DNA of 5,320 nucleotides from assembly GCA_937934775.1 (NCBI GenBank), contig CALGYL010000057.1, forward strand, positions 1 to 5,320, read 5' to 3'. A program made the position numbers and the translations under genes. Under the pieces are notes generated by a model. That model searched no databases. It was not told the origin of the DNA and saw only the letters and a program-made list of their open reading frames with translations. The DNA comes from an uncultured Clostridia bacterium. GTDB taxonomy: Bacteria > Bacillota > Clostridia > Christensenellales > Aristaeellaceae. Below, piece by piece: positions 1 to 5,320 of this stretch. Every line of letters starts with the position of its first letter. Within the stretch, counting starts at the first letter, position 1.

Positions 1-774
1 CATGATGGAGGAGCCGGTGCCGTAGCTGGTCTTGACCATCCCCGCTTCCTGACAGCCTTGTCCGTACAGCGACGCATGACTGTCGCCAAATACGCCGGTG
101 ATGGCGATGCCGCGGGGGATGCCCGGCGCGTCGGTGAAGCCGAAGGCCGCGTCCGAATGCCGGATCTCCGGCAGTGCCGATTCTGGAATGCCGAAGAGCG
201 CGCACAGGCGCGGGTCCCAGTTCAGAGCCGTCAGGTTCATCAGCTGAGTGCGACTGGCGTTGGAGACGTCGGTGGCAAATACCTTGCCGCCGGTCAGCCG
301 GTAGACCAGATAGCTATCGACTGTGCCGAAGCAATAGCCCGCAAGGCCCAATTCCCGGATGGCGTGGGCCGCCTTTGCCGCGGAGTAGTAGGGGGAGAGC
401 AGTAGGCCTGTGGCTTCCCGCACCATCGAAGCGCTTCCGGACAGCGCCGCGCACAGCGCCTCGGCCCGCACGTCCTGCCACACCAGCGCGCGGCACAGCG
501 GTTTTCCGGTGGCGCGGTCCCACAGCACGGTGGTCTCCCGCTGATTAGCGATGGCGAGGGAGGCGATGTCGCAAGGCTTGACGCCCTCCGCGACTTTCGC
601 GATCACCCGGAGCGTGTTTTGAAAAATCTCCTCCGCGTCGTGCTCCACGCGGCCGGGTGCGGGGTAATACTGGCGGTGATTCAGGCTTTCGCGCCGCACC
701 GCCGCCCCGTTCCGGTCGATTAAAAGCGCCTTCGTGGCCGAGGTGGACTGATCGACCGCGATCACGTACTTCAC
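1..774 (-). CDS. FGGY-family carbohydrate kinase, glycerol-kinase-like (partial; C-terminus beyond the window edge)
   Basis: ATP-dependent cytoplasmic sugar or polyol kinase. The first 258 residues are visible; the family usually has about 490-510, so the second half, with most of the ATP-binding domain, lies beyond position 1. Seen: the N-terminal phosphate loop with DQSTSATKAL (residues 8-17), NQRETT (77-82), VWQD (98-101), SPYYS (127-131), GTVDSYLVYRLTGG (150-163), SNASRT (171-176), the catalytic-Asp motif GDSHASLYGQ (230-239, Asp231) and YGTGSS (251-256). The order and wording match glycerol kinase more than xylulokinase, and the residues that hold glycerol in GlpK (Arg, Glu, Trp, Tyr, Asp) appear at about 79, 80, 99, 129 and 231. 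The start is GTG at 774, which overlaps the TGA of the upstream transketolase subunit (GTGA) and has an AAGGAG site 8 bases before it. Context next to a split transketolase and a sugar importer argues against plain glycerol metabolism; a ketose or branched-sugar kinase, possibly apulose kinase, is more likely. The family is sure, the substrate is inferred. Confidence 0.9.
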   Translation of the reverse strand, partial: MKYVIAVDQSTSATKALLIDRNGAAVRRESLNHRQYYPAPGRVEHDAEEIFQNTLRVIAKVAEGVKPCDIASLAIANQRETTVLWDRATGKPLCRALVWQDVRAEALCAALSGSASMVREATGLLLSPYYSAAKAAHAIRELGLAGYCFGTVDSYLVYRLTGGKVFATDVSNASRTQLMNLTALNWDPRLCALFGIPESALPEIRHSDAAFGFTDAPGIPRGIAITGVFGDSHASLYGQGCQEAGMVKTSYGTGSSIM

Positions 775-1691
775 CCGATCAGCTCCTTTGCCGCCTTCGC
801 GATGCCCTCCGCGGTCAGGTTGTAGTGGGCGAACACGTCTTTATTCTCGCCGTTATAGAGCGGCTCGTCCGGAAGACCCAGGATGCGCATCCGGGCGGGA
901 TGTCGCTGGCAGACGACCTCCGCCACCGCGCCGCCCAGACCGCCCTTGACCGAATGCTCCTCTACGGTGACGATGGCGCCGGTTTCGGCCGCTTCCAGGA
1001 TGGCGGCCTCGTCCAGCGGCTTGAGGGTAAAATGGTCGTACACCGACGCTTCGATGCCCTCGGCCGCCAGAAGTTTTGCGGCTTCGCTCGCGTAGTACAC
1101 CATCTCTCCACAGGCGAGTATTGCCACGTCCCGGCCGCCGCGCAGTCTGCAGGCTTTTCCGATTTCAAACGAAGCGTCCGGCCCGTATACGTCCGGTACC
1201 GCGCCGCGGCCCACCCGCACGTAGGCGGGTTCGGGGGAGGCGGCGAGCAAGCGTGTCAACTGGGCGGACTGATTGGCGTCCGCCGGCAGAAACACTTGCA
1301 GATTGGGGATGGCGCGCATCAGCGCCACATCCTGCACCGCGTGATGGGTGCCGCCCAGCGCGCCGTAGCTGACGCCGCCGGAAACACCCACGATCTTGAC
1401 ATTCATGTGGGAATAGGCCACGTCCACCTTGATCTGTTCGGCGGAGCGTGTGGCGTAGAAGCTGGCCGGGCCGCAGACGAAGGGTTTTAGTCCCGCGCAG
1501 GCGAGACCCGCCGCCATGCCCACGGCGTCCTGCTCGGCGATGCCGCTCTCCACGAACTGTCCCGGAAGTTCCCTGACAAAATCATCCAGCGTGACCGAGC
1601 CGCGGCTGTCGCTGGCCAGCGTGTAGAGCAGTTTATCCTTCCGCGCGAGCGCCAGAAGGGTTTCTGTGATCGCTTTTCTGCACGGTTTCAT
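771..1691 (-). CDS. Transketolase C-terminal subunit (pyrimidine-binding and C-terminal domains)
   Basis: Second half of a split, thiamine-diphosphate-dependent transketolase, 306 residues, the normal size for these subunits. It should pair with the product of the gene just before it and transfer a two-carbon ketol unit between sugar phosphates in the cytoplasm. Seen: VESGIAEQDAVGMAAGLA (47-64), where Glu53 is the glutamate that activates the cofactor's pyrimidine ring; FYATRSAEQI (78-87); YGALGGTHHAVQD (109-121), with His116 matching yeast His481; LPADANQSAQL (135-145); a transketolase C-terminal domain with HFTLKPLDEAAI (220-231) and EEHSVKGGLGGAVAE (244-258). Arg5 and Arg162 plausibly correspond to yeast phosphate-binding Arg359 and Arg528. 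Positions equivalent to yeast His469 and Asp477 appear to be Ser104 and Leu112, which suggests an unusual substrate. The ATG overlaps the previous TGA by four bases (ATGA), so translation is probably coupled and subunits made in equal amounts. A weak AAGGGG lies 10 bases upstream. DXS and pyruvate dehydrogenase E1 beta are relatives, but the paired upstream subunit fits transketolase. Confidence 0.93.
   Translation of the reverse strand: MKPCRKAITETLLALARKDKLLYTLASDSRGSVTLDDFVRELPGQFVESGIAEQDAVGMAAGLACAGLKPFVCGPASFYATRSAEQIKVDVAYSHMNVKIVGVSGGVSYGALGGTHHAVQDVALMRAIPNLQVFLPADANQSAQLTRLLAASPEPAYVRVGRGAVPDVYGPDASFEIGKACRLRGGRDVAILACGEMVYYASEAAKLLAAEGIEASVYDHFTLKPLDEAAILEAAETGAIVTVEEHSVKGGLGGAVAEVVCQRHPARMRILGLPDEPLYNGENKDVFAHYNLTAEGIAKAAKELIG
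783..788 (-). promoter_or_regulatory. Ribosome binding site for the kinase, supporting a GTG start
   Basis: The minus strand reads AAGGAG, then 8 bases, then GTG at 774. It lies inside the last codons of the transketolase C-terminal subunit. It favours the GTG at 774 over the in-frame GTG at 765, which would be 17 bases away. Starting at 774 also keeps the complete FGGY N-terminus (MKYVIAVDQS). Confidence 0.75.
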
Positions 1692-2512
1692 TGAAACGAC
1701 ACCCCTTCCACGCCCAGCGCTTCATACGCCAGCTTCAGTTGCTCGTCCGTGGGCACGTGGTGGTGCCAGTCGGCGCGGTTTTCCGCGAAGGGGAGTCCCT
1801 TGCCTTTTGTGGTTTTCGCCATCAAAAGATGGGGTTTGCCGGCGGGGCGCTCCGAATGGAAATACGTCTGGAGCGCCGCCATGTCGTTGCCATCCACCGT
1901 CTCCACATCCCAGCCGAAGGCGCGCCAGCGAGCCGCCAGGTCGTCCAGCGCCATCACATCCTCGGTGGAGCCGCTGATCTGGAGGCCGTTTCGGTCCACC
2001 ACCGCCCACAGGTTGTCCAGGTGGTAGTTGGACGCGGCCATCGCGGCCTCCCAGATGGAGCCCTCCGCCTGCTCGCCGTCGCCCATCACGCAGTAGGAGC
2101 GGAAAAGCCGCCCGGTGCGCTTTGCGCCCAGCGCCGCGCCCACCGCGATGGAAAGACCGTGGCCCAGCGCGCCTGTACAGGTTTCGACGCCCGGCACCTT
2201 GTTGTTGGGGTGGCCGATCAGGAGCGATCCGGGCCGGGAGAAGGTGGCAAGCCAGTTTCTCGGGAAGAAGCCCCGGTCAGAAAGAATCGCCCAGTAGCCC
2301 TCCACCGAGTGGCCTTTGCTGAGAAAGAAGCGGTCCCGATCTGGTTTTTTCGGGTCTTTGGGGTCAATGTTCATCACATCGTAGTAGAGCACGGTCAGGA
2401 TGTCCAGGCAGCTCATGGCGCCGCCCGTATGGCCGGTCTTCGCGTCGTGAATCATGGTCACGGCGTCGGCCCGGCGCAGAGATGCGATTTTTTGGAGTGT
2501 TTTTGTTTCCAT
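1688..2512 (-). CDS. Transketolase N-terminal subunit (thiamine diphosphate-binding domain)
   Basis: First half of a split transketolase, 274 residues, typical for the N-terminal subunit. It supplies the diphosphate- and metal-binding face of the active site, which forms at the interface with the C-terminal subunit encoded next. Seen: GHTGGAMSCLDILTVLYY (27-44, His28), SKGHSVEGYWAIL (65-77, His68), IGHPNNKVPGVET (99-111, His101), TGALGHGLSIAVGAALG (113-129), the cofactor motif starting GDGE (144-147) and ending at Asn175, and KTTKGKGLPF followed by WHHH (249-252) in the place of the family's C-terminal active-site histidine. These account for the catalytic histidines known in yeast transketolase (30, 69, 103, 263). 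The ATG at 2512 shares one base with the TAA of the permease (TAATG) and has GAGGA 7 bases upstream. Downstream it overlaps the second subunit by four bases. Its place between a sugar importer and a sugar kinase indicates a dedicated catabolic enzyme, not the housekeeping transketolase. Family assignment is firm; substrate is not shown. Confidence 0.94.
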   Translation of the reverse strand: METKTLQKIASLRRADAVTMIHDAKTGHTGGAMSCLDILTVLYYDVMNIDPKDPKKPDRDRFFLSKGHSVEGYWAILSDRGFFPRNWLATFSRPGSLLIGHPNNKVPGVETCTGALGHGLSIAVGAALGAKRTGRLFRSYCVMGDGEQAEGSIWEAAMAASNYHLDNLWAVVDRNGLQISGSTEDVMALDDLAARWRAFGWDVETVDGNDMAALQTYFHSERPAGKPHLLMAKTTKGKGLPFAENRADWHHHVPTDEQLKLAYEALGVEGVSFQ

Positions 2513-3567
2513 TATGCATTCCTCATTTGCAGCGCGATGCGTTTTTGCATTTCCTTTTGCATCAGGTCGATGACCACCGCGACCACGATGACCACGCCCT
2601 TGATGACCATCTGCCAGAAGTTCGACACGCCCATCATCGTCATACCGTCGTTGAGCACGGTGATGACCAAGGTGCCCACCACGGTGCCGCCGATGGTACC
2701 CACGCCGCCCGACATCGAAGTGCCGCCCAGGACCACCGCGGCGATGGCGTTCATTTCCCAGGATTCGCCGGTGGCCGGGTGGGAAGCCCGGAGCTGGCTG
2801 GTCACGATCATGGAGCAGATCGCGGCGCAGAAGGCTGAGAACATGTAGACGAACAGCTTGATGTTCTTGGTGCGGATGCCCGAGAGCAGCGCCGCCCGCT
2901 CGTTGCCGCCCACCGCGTAGATCTGATTTCCCAGCGGCGTCTTCTTCATGATGAACCAGGCCGCCAGCGCCACCACCAGAAACGCGATGATGCTGTAGGG
3001 CACATTGACGCCGGGGATGGCGGCGGAGCCGATCAGGTCAAAGCCCGGGTTCCCCAGCTCCGCGGAGCCGAAGAGGTTGGGGAAGGTGGCGCCGTTGTTT
3101 CTGAGCATCGCGAGACCGCGGCACACGTACATGGTGCCCAGCGTCGCGATGAAGGCGGGCACCTGAACGCTCGCGATCAGCCTGCCGGAGATCCAGCCGA
3201 TGGCGATGGCCATTAGGCAGACGATCAGAAGGATCAATGGCACGTTCGGGAAGATGGTTGCGGTCAAAAACGGCAGGCGAATGCCCTGAATCAGGAAACC
3301 GCCGGCCACCATGCCGCAAAGGCCCACCACGGCGCCGACCGAGAGGTCGATGCCGCCGGTGATGATGACCAGCGTCATGCCGATGGCGAGCAGGCCGTAG
3401 ATCGACGCGTGTTTGAGCATCAGGACCAGCGACGGCCAGGTGGTGAAATTGGGGGCGAATACGCTGAAGTAGACCGACAGGATGATCAGTGCGATGAATG
3501 TGCGGCCCTTCAGAAGAATGGTGCCGATGGAGCTTTTGCCCGCGGGGCGGGCGGCTGGTTTCACCAT
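2512..3567 (-). CDS. RbsC-type sugar ABC transporter permease (CUT2 / BPD_transp_2 family)
   Basis: Integral membrane subunit of a ribose/galactose-type ABC importer; it would form the translocation path, energised by the ATPase encoded just upstream. 351 residues from the chosen start. Hydrophobic segments lie roughly at 22-38, 53-70, 76-94, 109-128, 136-153, 189-207, 236-257, 272-306 (probably two) and 318-335. Family hallmarks seen: GGIDLSVGAVVGL (71-83), VPAFIATLGTMYVCRGLAML (136-155), the cytoplasmic loop TPLGNQIYAVGGNERAALLSGI in which 210-229 is most conserved and which contacts the ATPase, and AVVLGGTSMSGGVGTIGGT (277-295). An ATG two codons further upstream (3573) has the AGGAGG site almost on top of it, so ATG 3567 (MVKPAARPAGK) is preferred. 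The stop overlaps the transketolase start by one base. Substrate cannot be read from an RbsC-type permease; the downstream enzymes suggest a pentose or branched-chain sugar. Confidence 0.95.
   Translation of the reverse strand: MVKPAARPAGKSSIGTILLKGRTFIALIILSVYFSVFAPNFTTWPSLVLMLKHASIYGLLAIGMTLVIITGGIDLSVGAVVGLCGMVAGGFLIQGIRLPFLTATIFPNVPLILLIVCLMAIAIGWISGRLIASVQVPAFIATLGTMYVCRGLAMLRNNGATFPNLFGSAELGNPGFDLIGSAAIPGVNVPYSIIAFLVVALAAWFIMKKTPLGNQIYAVGGNERAALLSGIRTKNIKLFVYMFSAFCAAICSMIVTSQLRASHPATGESWEMNAIAAVVLGGTSMSGGVGTIGGTVVGTLVITVLNDGMTMMGVSNFWQMVIKGVVIVVAVVIDLMQKEMQKRIALQMRNA
2520..2524 (-). promoter_or_regulatory. Ribosome binding site for the transketolase N-terminal subunit
   Basis: GAGGA on the minus strand, 7 bases before the ATG at 2512 and inside the last codons of the permease gene. 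With the TAATG stop/start overlap it suggests that ribosomes finishing the permease can begin the transketolase directly. Confidence 0.65.
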
Positions 3568-3575
3568 ATACATTC

Positions 3576-3581
3576 CCTCCT
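3576..3581 (-). promoter_or_regulatory. Ribosome binding site that decides the permease start
   Basis: A perfect AGGAGG on the minus strand. It lies 2 bases before the ATG at 3573, too close for use, and 8 bases before the ATG at 3567, which is ideal. It therefore supports the shorter permease. It sits in the largest intergenic gap of the window (3568-3586, 19 bases), which shows no promoter or terminator. Confidence 0.75.
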
Positions 3582-3586
3582 ACGCG

Positions 3587-5098
3587 TCACGCGGTGTGCA
3601 GCGCCGCGGCCGACGCCTTCACCAGCGCGCTCTCGGTCATTTCGTCCGCCGAAAGGTCGGCGGTCAGCTTGCCGCTCGACATGACGAGCACCCGGTCGCA
3701 GACTGCCAGAATCTCCTTGAGCTCGCTGCCCACGAACAGAACGCCCATCCCCTGGGAGGCGAAGCGCCGCATCAGGGTGAAGATATCGGTCTTCGCGCCC
3801 ACGTCGATGCCGCGGGACGGCTCGTCCATCATGAAGATGTCGGCCTGGGCCATCACACACTTGCCGATGACCACCTTCTGCTGGTTGCCGCCGGAGAGCG
3901 ACGTGATCAGGTGATTGACGTCCGCCACTTTCACCTGCATGTCTCGGACGGTCTCGTCAATTTCCTTGCGGCAGCGCTTTTCGTCGATCGTGAAGTGCTT
4001 GACAAACCGGGGGATGGAGGTCAGACGCATGTTGCCTGCGATGGACATCGTCTGCACCAGCCCGTCCTTCTGCCGGTCCTCGGGCACCAGCACCATGCCG
4101 CGGGCAATCTGCCCCGCGACGTGGGGCTTGTCCACCGGTTCGCCTCGCACCTTCATCTTCCCGCTGGATTCGGGGTGCAATCCCATCAGGGATTCCACAA
4201 GCTCCGTGCGCCCCGCGCCCATCAGGCCGTAGATGCCCAGAACCTCGCCCCGGTGCAGCGTAAACGAAACGTGATCCACCGCGAATCCGCCGCCGGGGCG
4301 GGGAAGGCAGTAATCCATAACTTCCAGAACCGGTTCCCGCGCGCCCAGAAAGGGCGGTTTTTCGATGGACAGCGTGGCGTGGCCCACCATCTTTTCGATG
4401 ATCCAGGGGATGGTGATGTCCCGGACCTCGGCGGTGGCGATGAAGTTGCCGTCCCGGAGTACCGTCACGTTGTCGCAGATGCGGATGATCTCCTCCAGCC
4501 GGTGGGAGATGTAGATGACCGCAATGCCGTGATTTTTCAGGTCCTCAATCAACTTGAACAGCACCTCGACCTCATGGCTGGAGAGGGAGGAGGTGGGCTC
4601 GTCCATGATCAGAACCTTCAATTCCTGCCGGAGCATGGTCTTTGCGATTTCGACGATCTGCTGCTGCCCGACGCGCAGGTTCAGCATCAGTTCGTTCGGG
4701 TCAATGTCCTGCTGGAGGCGCGTCAGGACCTCTTTGGCCCTGCGCCGCTGCTCGGTCCGGTCGATGACGCCCATGCGCGAAATCTCGTGGCCGGCGAACA
4801 TGTTGTCCGCCACCGTCATGTCGCGAAACAGGTTGAGTTCCTGGTGGATGATGCCCACGCCCATCTCGCCCGCCTCGCGGGCGTCGGAGAAGTGGATTTC
4901 TTTCTCCTCCAGGAACAGCCTGCCTTCGGTGGGCTTTTCGATGCCTGCGAGAATCTTCATCAGTGTCGACTTGCCCGCGCCGTTTTCTCCAATCAGCGCG
5001 TTGACCCGGCCGGGCCACACGTCAAAATCGACGCCCTTGAGCGCCTGGGTGCCCAGATACTTTTTCACAATGCCCTTTGCCTGCATGATGGGCTGCAT
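3587..5098 (-). CDS. RbsA/MglA-type sugar ABC transporter ATP-binding protein (two fused nucleotide-binding domains)
   Basis: Cytoplasmic ATPase of a CUT2 (ribose/galactose/xylose-type) sugar importer; 503 residues, the usual size for the two-domain form. Domain 1: Walker A GENGAGKST (37-45), Q-loop Gln86, signature LRVGQQQ (141-147), Walker B VLIMDEPTS (162-170, Asp166, Glu167), His199 of the H-loop. Domain 2: Walker A replaced by GLMGAGRTEL (291-300, no Lys), signature LSGGNQQK (401-408), Walker B FMMDEPSRGID (422-432), and VGSEL (456-460) with Ser in place of the H-loop His. Such asymmetry is normal in this family. The ATG at 5098 is chosen because GGAGGT lies 8 bases upstream and the sequence MQPIMQAKGIVKKY begins as relatives do; the 14 extra codons open upstream fall within the end of the previous gene. 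The gap to that gene is a single base, and the permease follows after 19 bases. General importer role is firm; the sugar is not identified (rbsA would be a similarity label only). Confidence 0.96.
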   Translation of the reverse strand: MQPIMQAKGIVKKYLGTQALKGVDFDVWPGRVNALIGENGAGKSTLMKILAGIEKPTEGRLFLEEKEIHFSDAREAGEMGVGIIHQELNLFRDMTVADNMFAGHEISRMGVIDRTEQRRRAKEVLTRLQQDIDPNELMLNLRVGQQQIVEIAKTMLRQELKVLIMDEPTSSLSSHEVEVLFKLIEDLKNHGIAVIYISHRLEEIIRICDNVTVLRDGNFIATAEVRDITIPWIIEKMVGHATLSIEKPPFLGAREPVLEVMDYCLPRPGGGFAVDHVSFTLHRGEVLGIYGLMGAGRTELVESLMGLHPESSGKMKVRGEPVDKPHVAGQIARGMVLVPEDRQKDGLVQTMSIAGNMRLTSIPRFVKHFTIDEKRCRKEIDETVRDMQVKVADVNHLITSLSGGNQQKVVIGKCVMAQADIFMMDEPSRGIDVGAKTDIFTLMRRFASQGMGVLFVGSELKEILAVCDRVLVMSSGKLTADLSADEMTESALVKASAAALHTA

Positions 5099-5099
5099 G

Positions 5100-5320
5100 T
5101 TAGCCCACCTCCGCAAGCTGGACGGGGATGATCTCGGCATCCGGGGCGTCGGTGAATTTCGTCAGCGCGACGCAGCCGGTGAAGGAGATCGTCTTGCCTT
5201 TCAGCGCGGTTGCGTCGGTCTTGGTGATCAGGTCTTTCTGGACGCGGGCGTTGAACGCCTTGGTCAGCTCCGCGAATTCCACCTGATTGGCGAAATCGTC
5301 CAGCTTCAGAAAGCCTACGC
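5100..5320 (-). CDS. C-terminal part of a DUF2291-like (predicted periplasmic lipoprotein) transporter-associated protein (partial)
   Basis: An open frame enters from the right edge and ends at a TAA one base before the ATPase start; 72 residues are visible, with the N-terminus outside the window. Seen: FANQVEFAELTKAFNARV (9-26 of the visible part), GKTISFTGCVALTKF (41-55) and a C-terminal IIPVQLAEV (63-71). This pattern, an Asn-Gln helix followed by a 'G-K-x-V-x-F-x-G' strand and a final 'I-x-P-V-x-L-E-V' strand, resembles the C-terminus of DUF2291 proteins as recalled. These are predicted lipoproteins of about 200 residues often found beside RbsABC-like genes; their role is not established. 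The lipobox cannot be checked here. The coding call is supported by position, tight spacing and the strong ribosome binding site for the next gene inside its end. It lacks the features of a sugar-binding protein C-terminus, so it is probably not the binding protein itself. Confidence 0.7.
   Translation of the reverse strand, partial: VGFLKLDDFANQVEFAELTKAFNARVQKDLITKTDATALKGKTISFTGCVALTKFTDAPDAEIIPVQLAEVG
5107..5112 (-). promoter_or_regulatory. Ribosome binding site that decides the ABC ATPase start
   Basis: GGAGGT on the minus strand, 8 bases before the ATG at 5098 and overlapping the last codons of the upstream DUF2291-like gene. The further in-frame ATG at 5086 would have a 20-base spacing, and an earlier in-frame start at 5140 has no comparable site and would overlap the neighbour. 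Confidence 0.8.

Noticed and set aside
1..774. Annotating the kinase as glycerol kinase (GlpK) outright.
   Set aside because: The sequence is GlpK-like, but the catalytic motif differs (GDSHASL), a segment present in GlpK is shortened and the operon context points to a sugar pathway, so only the FGGY family call is firm.
657..1490. A 277-codon plus-strand open frame opposite the transketolase C-subunit and kinase start.
   Set aside because: No domain or ribosome binding site recognised. It is a mirror of a GC-rich coding strand.
771..1691. Reading the second transketolase gene as DXS or as pyruvate dehydrogenase E1 beta.
   Set aside because: The THH motif is DXS-like, but the gene overlaps a clear transketolase N-terminal subunit by four bases and the two together make one full transketolase; no dehydrogenase E2/E3 genes are nearby.
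1691..2848. A 385-codon open frame on the plus strand across the transketolase N-subunit and the end of the permease.
   Set aside because: Low-complexity, His-rich product with no family pattern, spanning a gene junction on the other strand. The minus strand reading explains the same DNA with conserved transketolase motifs.
3582..3594. ACGCGT palindrome and repeated CACGCG around the ATPase stop codon, considered as an operator or small hairpin.
   Set aside because: Too short and overlapping coding sequence in a GC-rich region. No U-run follows and the gap is only 19 bases, so there is no real terminator or operator evidence.
3482..5131. A 549-codon open frame on the plus strand opposite the ABC ATPase.
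   Set aside because: Its product is rich in His, Asp, Gln and Val with no recognisable domain, as expected from reading the opposite strand of a GC-rich gene. The minus strand frame has all the ABC motifs and a ribosome binding site.

Overview
The window is a stretch of one tightly packed operon. Every supported gene lies on the minus strand, so transcription runs from the right edge (5320) to the left edge (1). The DNA is GC-rich (roughly 60% by eye). Start sites carry strong GGAGG-type ribosome binding sites, and genes abut or overlap by 1 to 4 bases. The sequence contains no phylogenetic marker. A GC-rich anaerobic Bacillota (Clostridia) or a similar sugar-fermenting bacterium is a reasonable guess, but a weak one.

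In transcription order the layout is: (1) the C-terminal 72 residues of a small protein resembling the DUF2291 lipoproteins that accompany ribose-type ABC importers (5100-5320, cut by the window edge); (2) a two-domain RbsA/MglA-type sugar ABC transporter ATPase (3587-5098); (3) an RbsC-type sugar ABC permease (2512-3567); (4) the N-terminal, thiamine-diphosphate-binding subunit of a split transketolase (1688-2512); (5) the C-terminal subunit of the same transketolase (771-1691); (6) the first 258 residues of an FGGY carbohydrate kinase of the glycerol-kinase-like branch (1-774, cut by the window edge). The largest gap between genes is 19 bases (3568-3586). There is no room for an internal promoter, terminator or RNA gene, and none was seen.

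The genes read as one catabolic module. A CUT2-type ABC importer brings in a sugar or sugar derivative, the kinase phosphorylates it (or a keto isomer of it), and the dedicated transketolase moves a two-carbon ketol unit to feed the pentose phosphate pathway. The substrate cannot be proved from the sequence. The best-fitting known pathway is D-apiose degradation: isomerisation to D-apulose, phosphorylation by apulose kinase, then a two-subunit apulose-4-phosphate transketolase. Two residue-level observations agree with a non-standard substrate. The kinase keeps the residues that hold glycerol in glycerol kinase, and apulose has a glycerol-like branched end. The transketolase lacks the equivalents of two substrate-contacting residues of ordinary transketolases (yeast His469 and Asp477). 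The binding protein and an isomerase, both needed by this model, would have to lie outside the window.
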